Source of the DNA: Rufibacter psychrotolerans
GTDB taxonomy: Bacteria; Bacteroidota; Bacteroidia; Cytophagales; Hymenobacteraceae
DNA: 64,000 bases
Assembly (NCBI RefSeq): GCF_016924645.1
Contig: NZ_JAFFJV010000014.1
Coordinates: 1 to 64,000, forward strand
Direction of reading: 5' to 3'
The notes under the pieces were generated by a model. That model was not told the DNA's origin. It saw nothing but the letters and a program-made list of their open reading frames with translations, and made no database searches. Both the position numbers and the translations under genes were made by a program. Positions 1 to 8,578 of the stretch are shown in pieces. Each line of letters starts with the position of its first letter. The first letter of the stretch is position 1.

Positions 1-70
1 CCCCCCCCACACCCCCCCCCGGGCCCCTTGGGGGTGTTTCTCCCCCCCAAACCCCCCCCACCCGGGACCG
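1..70. other. Low-complexity C-rich contig edge
   Basis: Long runs of C broken by a short GGGCCCCTTGGGGG stretch, unlike anything else in the window. No gene or regulatory signal is visible. It most likely reflects poor base calling or an assembly end rather than biology. Confidence 0.6.
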
Positions 71-91
71 GTGCTTTTTTATCGCGGCGGC

Positions 92-808
92 TTAGGCCAG
101 GGTCAGGCGGGCAATGTAGTGGTCGTCTTCTTCCTGCAACAGGAGTTCGGCGTGGTAACCGGCTTCCTCTGCGTATTGCTGCAGCAGGTCAAAGCTGATG
201 AACAGCCAGGGGAACGGGGCACTTCTCTCCCCTGCAAACTCCATCATGTAGGTCAGTTCGCCGTAATAGGCCCCGTTCAGGTCCAGGAGCACCGAGCCGT
301 CTTCGTCTTCGTACAGGTACAGGATATCAGAAGATTCCAGCAGGATCTGGCCACCGGGCGCCAACCATTTTTTGCAGGTTTCCAGAAAAAGGGGCAGTTT
401 TTCCAGGGTGCCGGCCAGGCCGATGCCGTTCATGAGGAGCAGCAGCGTGTCATGAGGCTGGGCGGGCAGCATAAAGAAATTGCCCTGCAGCACCTGTTGT
501 ACACCCCTGGCCTTCTGCACCCGGCATGCCCGCGCCGAGATCTCCAGGGCAGTGACCTCCAGGCCTCTTTCCTGCAGGGCCAGGGCGTGGGAACCGGCTC
601 CGGCCCCAATATCCAGCACCCGGCCTCTGGCGTGGGATAAGGCAAACTGCTCGCGTTCGGGCATCTGCTCCAACCGCCGGAACAGGTAGGCGGCAGGCAG
701 TTCATCGGCTTCCATCTGGTCTGAGTACACCACCAGGGTAGCGTCCTTGTTTCCTTCCCAGTAGGCCTCAATGGCGGCTCCCATGGGGTCTGGCTGATTC
801 TGATTCAT
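92..808 (-). CDS. Class I SAM-dependent methyltransferase
   Basis: Predicted 238-residue Rossmann-fold methyltransferase; substrate unknown. Motif I is visible as VLDIGAGAGSHALAL (about residues 63-77), followed by an acidic residue ending strand 2 (VTALEIS) and a post-motif region LLLLMNGIGLAG. The region LAPGGQILLESSD matches the usual strand 5 of small-molecule methyltransferases. An ATG ten codons further upstream (838) is possible; the ATG at 808 (MNQNQPDP) is preferred because it leaves more space for a promoter in the divergent region shared with the kinase gene at 969. It is a single cytosolic gene pointing away from the signalling cluster, with no obvious partner. Confidence 0.8.
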   Translation of the reverse strand: MNQNQPDPMGAAIEAYWEGNKDATLVVYSDQMEADELPAAYLFRRLEQMPEREQFALSHARGRVLDIGAGAGSHALALQERGLEVTALEISARACRVQKARGVQQVLQGNFFMLPAQPHDTLLLLMNGIGLAGTLEKLPLFLETCKKWLAPGGQILLESSDILYLYEDEDGSVLLDLNGAYYGELTYMMEFAGERSAPFPWLFISFDLLQQYAEEAGYHAELLLQEEDDHYIARLTLA

Positions 809-968
809 ACAAACAGGGCTTTCGGCGCAAAGGTACACATTCTACAGGGCTTGGAAATCTATTTATTCGGGGCGGGGCCAACCTGCTTCTTGCCAGAAAT
901 AGGAATCTATCGAGGATTACCGCCCGTTCATCGAAATCCCCCAAGCTTGTGATATGATTTATTGAATT

Positions 969-2261
969 TTGAACCGGACCAGACTACTCCTGCTGCCGGG
1001 CAGGAAAGGCCGGTTTCCCCATGAAGGTGTGTCCCTTACCCGAACTCACGTGATAGAAGAAAGCCAAATAGCAGCTGAAGCCAGGCGGGTGGAGTGCCTG
1101 GCCGCTTACCAGATCATGGACACGCCCCCCGAGCCAGCCTTTGACAGCCTGGTACAACTGACGGCCCAGGTCTTCAAGGTTCCGGTGGTGCTGCTCTCTT
1201 TCCTGGATACGCACCGGCAATGGATAAAAGCGGCTTACGGCACCCAACTCACCCACCTGGCCAGGGCTCATTCGTTCTGCCACCACACCATCCAGGGCAA
1301 CGAAGTTTTTGAAGTGCAGGACACGTCCCACCCCCAGGCTCCGGGCCCCGCCCCTGCCTGCGACCAGCCTTACCGGTTCTACGCCGGGGCGCCCCTCATC
1401 ACCAGCAGTGGCCACAGGATAGGTACCCTCTGGCTCCTGGACCTCGTTCCCCGCTCCCTCACTCCGCAGGAGCGAACCATGCTCCAGACCCTGGCCGACC
1501 AGGTCATGCCCCGCTTGGAACTGCAGGTGCGGGAGCAGGAACTGGAGCAGAAAACCCGGCGTACCCAGGCCTTTTCGCAAAAGCTGGACCGGTACCGCGC
1601 AGAACTGGACCAGATTGCGTACGCGGTGTCGCATGAACTGAAATCCCCCTTGCGGGCCATCCACAACCTGGCCGAGTGGGTGGCAGAGGAACTGGAGGAC
1701 AGCGCTTCCCATGAGATCAAAGGCAAACTGGGCCTTATGCGCCACCGGGTGCACCGCCTGGAGAACCTCTTCAACGGCTTGCTGGAACTGTCGGCGGTCA
1801 GTAAAAGCCAGCAGGCCGAGGCCGAGCAGGTAGACACGCGCCAGCTGGTACAGCGCATAGGCGCCCATCTGCAGAAATCCCACGCCTTTACGCTTACAGT
1901 CAGCGGGGCCATGCCCACGCTCTTTACCCAGAAGAAACCGCTGGAGGCCGTATTCCTGCACCTGCTGAAGAACGCGGTGCACCACAATACTAAACCTGGC
2001 CTGCACCTGGAGGTGGGCTGCGAAACCCCGGCCGGAGCGCCACCGCAATTCTACGTGCGGGACAATGGCAAGGGCATTCCGGCGGAGTACCACCAACGCA
2101 TTTTTGACCTGTTTAAAACCGTTCACCCCGCCACCCGGCAGGCGCATACCGGCATTGGCCTTACCCTGGTACGCAAGATGGTAGAGGAGAGAGATGCCCG
2201 GGTGTGGGTTGCCTCCGCGGAGAATCAAGGCGCCACGTTTTATTTTACCTGGAATGCATGA
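969..2261 (+). CDS. GAF-domain sensor histidine kinase
   Basis: Soluble sensor kinase of 430 residues if the TTG at 969 is used. In-frame GTG codons at 1029 and 1050 would give the more usual N-terminus shortly before the conserved YQIMDTPPEPAFD segment, and the GTG at 1050 is attractive. Domains: GAF (about 55-185, ending RFYAGAPLITSSGHRIGTLW), a short coiled coil (about 185-215), HisKA with phospho-acceptor His222 in YAVSHELKSPLRAIHN, and HATPase with N-box LLKNAVHHN, G1 DNGKGIP and G2 GIGLTLV. No membrane segment is seen, so the signal should be cytosolic. It is the first gene of a co-oriented cluster of three kinases that share this H-box, two receivers and a hybrid kinase, which suggests one signalling network. 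Confidence 0.85.
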   Translation: MNRTRLLLLPGRKGRFPHEGVSLTRTHVIEESQIAAEARRVECLAAYQIMDTPPEPAFDSLVQLTAQVFKVPVVLLSFLDTHRQWIKAAYGTQLTHLARAHSFCHHTIQGNEVFEVQDTSHPQAPGPAPACDQPYRFYAGAPLITSSGHRIGTLWLLDLVPRSLTPQERTMLQTLADQVMPRLELQVREQELEQKTRRTQAFSQKLDRYRAELDQIAYAVSHELKSPLRAIHNLAEWVAEELEDSASHEIKGKLGLMRHRVHRLENLFNGLLELSAVSKSQQAEAEQVDTRQLVQRIGAHLQKSHAFTLTVSGAMPTLFTQKKPLEAVFLHLLKNAVHHNTKPGLHLEVGCETPAGAPPQFYVRDNGKGIPAEYHQRIFDLFKTVHPATRQAHTGIGLTLVRKMVEERDARVWVASAENQGATFYFTWNA

Positions 2262-2298
2262 CCCGGCGCTTGTAAATATTACCAAGATACGGCACCTT

Positions 2299-2306
2299 TA
2301 TCTTTG
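2299..2306 (+). promoter_or_regulatory. Bacteroidota -7 element TATCTTTG
   Basis: An exact TAnnTTTG match 48 bases before the ATG of the CHASE3 kinase, so the kinase genes at 2354 and 3859 may start their own transcript here. A TTG lies about 26 bases upstream, slightly far for a -33 element. Confidence 0.55.
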
Positions 2307-2353
2307 CGTAACCAACCCGTCACTCCGGAGCCTCCTGCGGGAGGCAAACACCT

Positions 2354-3856
2354 ATGAAGTTAATTACCGCCATCTACACCGCCATTGGTCTGATCCTGGC
2401 CATGTTCTGCATTGTGACCATGAGCTACCTGCAGCAAACCCAGACCGTTGAGAAAAGTGTAGAAGACGTACTGTATACCACCAACATTATCCGGGAAAGT
2501 GAGCGCGCGCAAAAGCTGCTGGTAGACATGGAAACCGGCCTGCGCGGTTACCTGCTCACCGGCCGCCAAGGCTTCCTGGAGCCCTACCATGAGGGGCAGC
2601 ACCAGTTTTTCCAGAGCATTGCCCGGCTAGACTCCCTCACCCAGATCTACCCCAACCAGAACAAGTTGGTGCACCTCATCAGGGATGATGCCCGCGCCTG
2701 GCTCAAGACCTTCGCGGTGCCGCTCATTGAGAGCCGGGCAGCGGTACACCGTAGCCGGGTAAACCGGGCCTACTATGATTCGCTGTTCTACAACACCGTG
2801 CAGCAGGGCAGCGGTAAAAGAATCACCGACCAGGCCCGTGACCGCTTTGACCTGATCAAGCTGGAGGAGGAGAAGACCAAGGCCGCCCGGGTAAAGGAAC
2901 TTTACTCCTCGCTCACCAGAACCAATGAGATTGCGGTTGGCCTCACGGTCTTGTCTATCCTGGCCGGGGGCTTCATGGCGTTTCTGGTGGGCCGTACCAT
3001 AAAACGGCGCTTCCAGCGGATGAACAACCTGGCCAACAGCATTGCCCAGGGCGATTACAGCGTTTCTTTGGTAGACAACCGGCACGATGAGATCAGCAGC
3101 CTGACCCAGTCGCTGAACGTGATGGCCGAAAAACTGCAGAACAGCTTCACCCACCTCACCAAGGTAAACAAAGAGCTGGACCAGTTTGCCTACGTGGTCT
3201 CGCACGACCTCAAGGCCCCCCTGCGCGCCATCAACAACCTGGCCGAGTGGATTGCCGAGGACCTGAAAACCGATGACCCCGAGATCCTCAAGAATTTTGC
3301 CATCCTCCGGGGCAGGGTGCAGCGCATGGAAAACCTGATCAACGGCATTCTGGACTATTCCAGGGTGGGCCGGCAGACCTTGCCCATGAGTTCGTTTTCG
3401 GTGCAGGAACTGCTCAAGGAAACCCTGGAGAACCTGGCCCCGCCGGCCACCTTTAAGGTAGTTACCCCTACCCCGCTGCCCACCATCACCGGGGAGCGCA
3501 CCCTCTTCTACCAGGTGCTGGCCAACCTGCTGAGCAATGCGTTCAAATACCACCACACCCAGGAAGGCCGCGTGGAAGTGCGGGCCCTGGAAACCGCGGA
3601 CGCTTACCAGTTTGAGGTAAAGGATGACGGCCCGGGCATCCCCAAGGAATACCAAAGTAAGATCTTCGGGATTTTCCAGACCATGGAAGCCCGGGACGTG
3701 AAAGAAAGCACCGGCGTGGGCCTGTCTATTGTCAAGAAGATTGTGGAAGAAAAGGGCGGCCGCATCTGGGTAGAGTCAGAGAAAGGCCAGGGCACCTCGT
3801 TCTTCTTCACCTGGCCTAAAAAACCGGTCAAGACCACACATTCATTCGCCAGATAA
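2354..3856 (+). CDS. CHASE3-HAMP membrane sensor histidine kinase
   Basis: Membrane kinase of 500 residues. A first transmembrane helix (about 5-27) is followed by an extracytoplasmic helical domain of CHASE3 type (about 35-185) containing the typical LLVDMETGLRGYLLTG motif, a second transmembrane helix (about 195-213), HAMP (about 214-268), HisKA with His284 in YVVSHDLKAPLRAINN, and HATPase with N-box LLSNAFKYHH, G1 DDGPGIP and G2 GVGLSIV. The last 40 codons still cover the conserved SFFFTWP end of the catalytic domain. The next kinase begins two bases after its stop codon, indicating co-translation. CHASE3 ligands are generally unknown, and nothing here identifies one. Confidence 0.9.
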   Translation: MKLITAIYTAIGLILAMFCIVTMSYLQQTQTVEKSVEDVLYTTNIIRESERAQKLLVDMETGLRGYLLTGRQGFLEPYHEGQHQFFQSIARLDSLTQIYPNQNKLVHLIRDDARAWLKTFAVPLIESRAAVHRSRVNRAYYDSLFYNTVQQGSGKRITDQARDRFDLIKLEEEKTKAARVKELYSSLTRTNEIAVGLTVLSILAGGFMAFLVGRTIKRRFQRMNNLANSIAQGDYSVSLVDNRHDEISSLTQSLNVMAEKLQNSFTHLTKVNKELDQFAYVVSHDLKAPLRAINNLAEWIAEDLKTDDPEILKNFAILRGRVQRMENLINGILDYSRVGRQTLPMSSFSVQELLKETLENLAPPATFKVVTPTPLPTITGERTLFYQVLANLLSNAFKYHHTQEGRVEVRALETADAYQFEVKDDGPGIPKEYQSKIFGIFQTMEARDVKESTGVGLSIVKKIVEEKGGRIWVESEKGQGTSFFFTWPKKPVKTTHSFAR

Positions 3857-3858
3857 CC

Positions 3859-4572
3859 ATGCAGAACCAAGACCACTCCTGTCAGCAGCAACTGGAAGCG
3901 CTCAGGAAAGAGTATGAGGAGTTTGTGTACATTGTCTCCCATGACCTTAAGGCCCCCTTGCGGGCCATCAGCAACCTGTCCGGCTGGATCAAGGAAGATG
4001 CCGGCAGTCAGCTGGATGAAGAGACCCAGCACAACCTGGAACTGCTCCAGAACCGGGCCGAGCGCATGGAGCGCATGCTCAACGGGCTATTGCTTTTTTC
4101 CCGCGCCACCCGCCAGGACCTGGACGTACGGGAGGTAAACGTGCACGACCTGGTACAGGACCTGGCCCTGCCCTACCAGCAGGAACGCGGCCTGCGGCTG
4201 CACCTGCACAACCTGCCGGTCTTCACCACCTACGCCAAAAAGTTAGAGACGGTGCTCCACCATCTGCTGCAGAATGCCGTAAAGTTCAACGAGCAGGAAC
4301 AGCCTGAGGTCTGGCTGGAGGCCCGGGAGCAGGAAGAAAGCTACCTGTTCACGGTGCGGGACAACGGCGTGGGCATTCCACCCGATGCTCAGGAAAAGGT
4401 GTTCAAGATCTTTTTCTCGGTACAATCCAGAGACCAGCAGGAAAACGTAGGCGTTGGGTTATCCATCATCCGCAAGATCATCCAGTTTGTAGGCGGCACC
4501 CTCCACCTCCACTCAGAGGTGGGGCAAGGCGCCACGTTTTCGTTTACCTGGCCCAAGACCGTTTCGGCTTAA
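3859..4572 (+). CDS. Sensorless histidine kinase (HisKA-HATPase only)
   Basis: A 237-residue kinase made only of a transmitter: His28 in YIVSHDLKAPLRAISN lies at the very N-terminus, followed by HATPase motifs LLQNAVKFN, DNGVGIP and GVGLSII and the ending TFSFTWPK. It has no sensor domain and no membrane helix, so it must take input from a partner or heterodimerise. The gene starts two bases after the CHASE3 kinase, and its H-box and C-terminal signature are very close to those of both upstream kinases, which suggests duplication followed by loss of the sensor. Mixed dimers with the upstream kinase are a reasonable inference. Confidence 0.85.
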   Translation: MQNQDHSCQQQLEALRKEYEEFVYIVSHDLKAPLRAISNLSGWIKEDAGSQLDEETQHNLELLQNRAERMERMLNGLLLFSRATRQDLDVREVNVHDLVQDLALPYQQERGLRLHLHNLPVFTTYAKKLETVLHHLLQNAVKFNEQEQPEVWLEAREQEESYLFTVRDNGVGIPPDAQEKVFKIFFSVQSRDQQENVGVGLSIIRKIIQFVGGTLHLHSEVGQGATFSFTWPKTVSA

Positions 4573-4606
4573 ACCAAGGGCCCTAAGGGCAATTTTCAGA
4601 GTAACC

Positions 4607-4631
4607 GCGGAGGCGCTTTCGGCAACTCCGC
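4607..4631 (+). other. Hairpin between kinase and receiver genes
   Basis: GCGGAG and CTCCGC arms with a 13-base loop, followed by CTTGTTTAAAGTTTT. It could attenuate or end transcription after the third kinase gene. The stem is only six pairs. Confidence 0.3.
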
Positions 4632-4671
4632 TTGTTTAAAGTTTTACCGCCTAGCTGGCATTTACCCTACC

Positions 4672-5085
4672 ATGGAAGAAAAGGAAGTAAGCATTCTACT
4701 GGTTGAAGATGACGAAGTAGATATCATGAACGTGCAGCGCGCGTTCAAAAAGAACAACATCACCAACCCGCTGTACATCGCCCATAATGGCCTGGAGGCC
4801 CTGGAACTGCTCAGGTCTGGCTCTGTTCCCATGCCGCCCATCATCATCCTGGACATCAACATGCCCAGAATGAATGGCATTGAGTTTCTGCAGGAACTCC
4901 GCAAAGACCCCGCCCTCACCCGGATCAGCGTGTTTGTGATGACCACCTCCAACGAAGACAGCGACAAGATCAACGCCTATAACCTCAACGTGGCCGGCTA
5001 CATCCTTAAGCCGCTTTCCTTTGAGAAGTTTCTCTCGGCGGTGGCTACCCTCAACCGGTACTGGAAATTATGCGAGCGGCCGTAG
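4672..5085 (+). CDS. Rcp1-like single-domain response regulator
   Basis: Stand-alone receiver of 137 residues with no output domain. The acidic pair is Glu12-Asp13 in LLVEDDEVD, the phospho-acceptor is Asp61 in IILDINMPRMNG, the switch threonine is in VMTTSNED and the conserved lysine in ILKPLSFEKF. The DEVDIMNVQRAF segment and the NLNVAGYILKP end are typical of the Rcp1 family, whose members pair with GAF or phytochrome-like kinases of the type encoded just upstream. It probably shuttles phosphate between the clustered kinases and the HPt domain of the hybrid kinase, or acts by protein contact. Confidence 0.9.
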   Translation: MEEKEVSILLVEDDEVDIMNVQRAFKKNNITNPLYIAHNGLEALELLRSGSVPMPPIIILDINMPRMNGIEFLQELRKDPALTRISVFVMTTSNEDSDKINAYNLNVAGYILKPLSFEKFLSAVATLNRYWKLCERP

Positions 5086-5146
5086 TTCTGCAGAAAATTT
5101 CGTATGTTTAGGTTCCCCTACCTGAATCCTTACAAATTTTACGGTT

Positions 5147-5575
5147 TTGAAAAGCAAGCAAGCGCACATCCTGCTGGTGATAGACAACCCGCAGGATGTA
5201 GACAAAACAAAACGTGCATTTCAGGCGCAGGGAATAGAGAACCCTATTCATGTGGCCGGCAACGGAAAGGTAGCCCTGGATCTGCTGCAAGGCAGGGGAA
5301 GGCCTGCCCTGCAGCCCACGCCCCAGATTATCCTGCTGGACCTGGACCTGCCCGAGATGGGCGGCCTTGATTTCCTGAAGGAGCTCCGGCAGGACCCGCA
5401 CCTGAAGGCCTGCAGCGTGTTTGTGATCAGCAGCCAGAACCGGCAGAATGACATTCTGGACGCGTACAACCTCAACGTGGCGGGCTTCATTGTAAAACCG
5501 CTGCAGTATGACTCTTTTCTGGACACCATTGCCACCCTTGATTCTTTCTGGAATTTGATTGAACTCCCCAATTAA
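5147..5575 (+). CDS. Rcp1-like response regulator with altered acidic pocket
   Basis: Receiver of 142 residues, clearly paralogous to the preceding gene (shared AYNLNVAGFIVKP block and SVFVI strand). The acceptor Asp65 (LLDLDLPEMGG) and lysine are kept, but the first acidic Mg-binding position is isoleucine: LLVIDNPQD instead of LLVEDDEVD. The conserved switch position is serine (VISSQNRQN). Phosphorylation may therefore be weak or absent. The only start in frame is TTG at 5147, because the upstream ATG at 5104 is out of frame. It is followed after 16 bases by the hybrid kinase ATG. Confidence 0.8.
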   Translation: MKSKQAHILLVIDNPQDVDKTKRAFQAQGIENPIHVAGNGKVALDLLQGRGRPALQPTPQIILLDLDLPEMGGLDFLKELRQDPHLKACSVFVISSQNRQNDILDAYNLNVAGFIVKPLQYDSFLDTIATLDSFWNLIELPN

Positions 5576-5591
5576 TCCCCCTTTTCCCCCC

Positions 5592-7907
5592 ATGGAGCCG
5601 GCAGTTAAGCTACTGATTGTTGACGATGACGAGGTAGACCGCATGATCATTAAACGGTCTCTGCGCACGGCCAACGTGGAGGCCACCATCAAGATCGCCA
5701 CCCTGGGGGCCGAGGCCCTGGAGATCCTGGGCCAGGAACCGTTTGATTTTATCTTCATTGACTTCATGCTGCCCGACATGAACGGGCTGGAGTTGCTGCA
5801 GCAGATCAGGGAAAGGGGCATTAGCACGCCCGTGCAGATTGTAACCTCGCAGGGCGATGAGCGCATTGCCGTAGAGGCCATCAAGACCGGGGCCTCAGAC
5901 TACCTGCCCAAAACCTTGCTCACCCCCGAGGGCATTTCCCAGAGCATCAGGACGGCCATCAGGCTGCACAAGATTGAGCAGGAGCGGCTGCAGACGCAGG
6001 AACAACTGGCGGGCACCCAGAAGCAGCTGGAAACCGTGATCAACGGCGCACCCATTATCCTGTGGGCCGCCGACCAGAACGGCCAGGTGACCATGGCCCG
6101 CGGCCGGGGATTGTCGCTCATCGGCAAGGGAGAGGCGCAGTCGGTGGGGGCGTCTATCTTTGACATTTACGGCGAGTACCCCACCATCATGGAAAGTGTG
6201 CGGCAGACCCTGCAGGGCGAGCAGGCCAAGTGCACCGTGAACATCCAGGGCGTCTGGTTCGACTGCCTCTTCTTCCCCCTGTTGCAGCCCAACGGGAAAG
6301 TATCGGGCATGATTGGGGTGTGCTATGACATCACTGAGCGTATCTTAATTGAGGAAGAGCTTAAAAAAGCCAAGGACGAGGCCCTGAGCATGGCCCAGGT
6401 GAAGGAGCAGTTCCTGGCCAACATGAGCCACGAAATCAGGACGCCCATGAACGGCATTCTGGGTTTAACCGAGGTTTTGGCCAAAACACCCCTGAATCAG
6501 CACCAGAAGGAATTCCTGCAGGGCATCCACACCTCGGCCAACAACCTCATGGTGATCATCAATGACCTGCTGGACTTCTCCAAGATTGAGGCCGGCAAGA
6601 TTACCTTTGAGATCATCCCCTTTGACCTGCGGCAGCTGGTGAAGCAACTGCTGGACATTCTGGAGATCAGGGCCAGGGAACGGAAGAACACGCTCAAGCT
6701 GCTCTTTGACGCCGATATCCCGCCCCTGCTGGAGGGCGACCCCTTCCGGCTCAGCCAGATCCTGAACAACCTGCTGGGCAACGCCATCAAGTTCACCGAG
6801 AACGGCGCCGTGCGCCTGAACGTGGAGGTAGTGGCCCAGGAAGAAGACCAACTGCGGCTGGAGTTCACTGTGCAGGACACGGGCATCGGTATTCCGGCCG
6901 AGAAGCTGGACACCATCTTTGAGAAGTTCACCCAGGGCAGCAGCGATACCACCCGCAAGTTTGGGGGCACCGGGCTGGGCCTGTCCATTGCCAAGGAACT
7001 GGTAGAGGCGCAGGGCGGCACCATTCACGTGGAGAGCGAGACGGGCAAGGGCAGCGCCTTCCGTTTTGTGCTTCCTTTCCGGAAAATAGGCGAAAAACAA
7101 GACCAAGCCGCGGCCGCCTGCCTGCCTGCACAGCCGCACACGCACGCGTTGCGGCACGCCCGGGTGTTGCTGGTGGAAGACAACGCCATCAACCAGATGC
7201 TGGTGAAGAAGGTCCTGTACGACCATGCCGTGGAGGTAACGGTGGCCAGCAACGGGCGCGAAGCCCTGGAGGTGCTCACCCAGCAGTCGTTTGACCTGAT
7301 TCTGATGGACATGCAGATGCCCGAGATGGACGGGTACGAGGCCATGCAGCACATTCGGCAGGAGATGCCCGCCCTGAAGGACATTCCCATCATTGCCCTG
7401 ACGGCCCACGCCTCGCAGGGAGAAACCGCCAAATGCCTGGCCGCCGGGGCTACCTCCTTCCTGTCAAAGCCGTTCAAAGCCGATGACCTGGTGCAGGCCA
7501 TTGGCAGCCTGCTCCAGAAAAAACCTACGGCCCCGGAGCCTGGCCCTGCGGTGGAGATTGACCTAACCTACCTGGAGAACTTCGCCAACGGCAACGTGGA
7601 GTTCATGCAAGACATCCTGCAGTTGTTCATAGAGCAAACGCCGGGGTTGGTGCAGGAAATGGCCCGCGCGGTTTCCCTAGGGAACTGGCCCGAAACCCGC
7701 ACCATCGCCCACAAGATCAAGCCTTCGCTGTCGCTGGTGGGCATCAAACCCCTGGAAGACCTGAACGCCACCATTGAGCAAGCTGCGTTGTACCGCACCA
7801 ACACCGAGCAGCTGCCGGCCCTGGTGCAGCAACTGGTGACGCTGGTGGGCCACTCCATCAAACAGCTGAAGAAAGAGCTCGCCCACCTGCAGGTAAAGCA
7901 AACCTAG
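5592..7907 (+). CDS. Hybrid histidine kinase REC-PAS-HisKA-HATPase-REC-HPt
   Basis: A 771-residue soluble phosphorelay protein. REC1 (about 5-125) has Asp57 in FIDFMLPDMNG. A PAS domain (about 150-262) ends in MIGVCYDITER. HisKA has His280 in MSHEIRTPMNGILG. HATPase (about 390-500) shows LLGNAIKFT, DTGIGIP and GLGLSIA. REC2 (about 520-640) has Asp573 in LILMDMQMPEMDG. The HPt domain has His707 in IAHKIKPSL. The ATG at 5592 is chosen; the in-frame TTG at 5559 lies inside the previous gene. The protein holds all relay steps and could collect phosphate from the neighbouring receivers. The linker between HATPase and REC2 contains a copy of the dispersed palindrome (7063-7098). No DNA-binding output is encoded in the cluster. 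Confidence 0.92.
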   Translation: MEPAVKLLIVDDDEVDRMIIKRSLRTANVEATIKIATLGAEALEILGQEPFDFIFIDFMLPDMNGLELLQQIRERGISTPVQIVTSQGDERIAVEAIKTGASDYLPKTLLTPEGISQSIRTAIRLHKIEQERLQTQEQLAGTQKQLETVINGAPIILWAADQNGQVTMARGRGLSLIGKGEAQSVGASIFDIYGEYPTIMESVRQTLQGEQAKCTVNIQGVWFDCLFFPLLQPNGKVSGMIGVCYDITERILIEEELKKAKDEALSMAQVKEQFLANMSHEIRTPMNGILGLTEVLAKTPLNQHQKEFLQGIHTSANNLMVIINDLLDFSKIEAGKITFEIIPFDLRQLVKQLLDILEIRARERKNTLKLLFDADIPPLLEGDPFRLSQILNNLLGNAIKFTENGAVRLNVEVVAQEEDQLRLEFTVQDTGIGIPAEKLDTIFEKFTQGSSDTTRKFGGTGLGLSIAKELVEAQGGTIHVESETGKGSAFRFVLPFRKIGEKQDQAAAACLPAQPHTHALRHARVLLVEDNAINQMLVKKVLYDHAVEVTVASNGREALEVLTQQSFDLILMDMQMPEMDGYEAMQHIRQEMPALKDIPIIALTAHASQGETAKCLAAGATSFLSKPFKADDLVQAIGSLLQKKPTAPEPGPAVEIDLTYLENFANGNVEFMQDILQLFIEQTPGLVQEMARAVSLGNWPETRTIAHKIKPSLSLVGIKPLEDLNATIEQAALYRTNTEQLPALVQQLVTLVGHSIKQLKKELAHLQVKQT
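7063..7098. repeat. Dispersed 36-bp palindrome, coding copy in hybrid kinase
   Basis: Begins GTTTTGTGCTTCC and ends GGCGAAAAAC around a TTTCCGGAAA centre. It encodes the linker RFVLPFRKIGEKQ between HATPase and REC2, where extra residues should be tolerated. Confidence 0.5.
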
Positions 7908-7918
7908 AGAGTGCCCTT

Positions 7919-7954
7919 GTTTTTGGCTGATTTTGGGAGAAATTGCCCCGAAAC
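7919..7954. repeat. Dispersed 36-bp palindrome copy
   Basis: GTTTTTGGCTGATTTT on the left and GCCCCGAAAC on the right, starting 12 bases after the hybrid kinase stop and ending 26 bases before the DinB ATG. Confidence 0.6.
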
Positions 7955-7980
7955 TTCTTTTCACCCTTATCCATTGGAGC

Positions 7981-8502
7981 ATGCAGCACGCCTTACAACC
8001 CCTGTTTGACCAGCTGGAACGGCAACGGCTGGAGTTTTGCGCCTGGGTGGAAAACGTTCCCAGAGCCCGGCAACACCAGTCCCCGGCCCCGGCCCAATGG
8101 TCGGCGGCGCAGGTGCTCTACCACCTGGCCCTGGTAGACAAACAGGTGCTCACCAGCCTGCAGAAAAAGCTGAACAGCGGCAAACCCTTGCGGCCCCTGC
8201 GGTGGCAGACGCGCCTCAAGTCATTTCTGCTGAACCTGGTGCTGCGGTTGCCGCTCAAGCTCAAGGCCCCGGCCGCACTACCTCCGGTTCCGGCCGACGT
8301 CTCGGTGGAGGAAGTGGTGCGGGAGTGGCAGGCCACCCGCGCCCAGCTCCGGCAGGTACTCGCCAACTATCCCGCCGAGCAACTCAACCGCGAGGTTTTC
8401 TTCCATCCGCGCGCGGGCATGCTCACCATGCCGCAGACACTCCGGTTTATGGCCGCGCATACAGAGCACCACCGCCCGCAGCTAAAACGGCTTCTTTCTT
8501 AG
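7981..8502 (+). CDS. DinB-family protein (DinB_2 superfamily)
   Basis: A 173-residue protein of the DinB/YfiT-like four-helix bundle family. Candidate metal-binding histidines are the one in WSAAQVLYHLALVD and those in the C-terminal HTEHHRPQLKRL motif, a pattern seen in DinB_2 proteins and in thiol-dependent metalloenzymes. Biochemical roles vary within the family, so the substrate cannot be called. The ATG at 7981 (MQHALQPLFDQL) is preferred to the upstream in-frame TTG at 7933, because the latter lies within the palindromic repeat. It is followed closely by the promoter of the guanine deaminase gene. Confidence 0.8.
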   Translation: MQHALQPLFDQLERQRLEFCAWVENVPRARQHQSPAPAQWSAAQVLYHLALVDKQVLTSLQKKLNSGKPLRPLRWQTRLKSFLLNLVLRLPLKLKAPAALPPVPADVSVEEVVREWQATRAQLRQVLANYPAEQLNREVFFHPRAGMLTMPQTLRFMAAHTEHHRPQLKRLLS

Positions 8503-8513
8503 CCCTCCTTTCT

Positions 8514-8521
8514 TATCTTTG
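8514..8521 (+). promoter_or_regulatory. Bacteroidota -7 element TATCTTTG
   Basis: An exact -7 match that places the transcription start near 8525. It supports the ATG at 8579 rather than the in-frame TTG at 8519 as the start of guanine deaminase. Confidence 0.6.
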
Positions 8522-8578
8522 CAGCCCTTTTGCCGTAAGAAAGGACGTTTTGTGTTTTTATATTACCCCCTCCCACTC

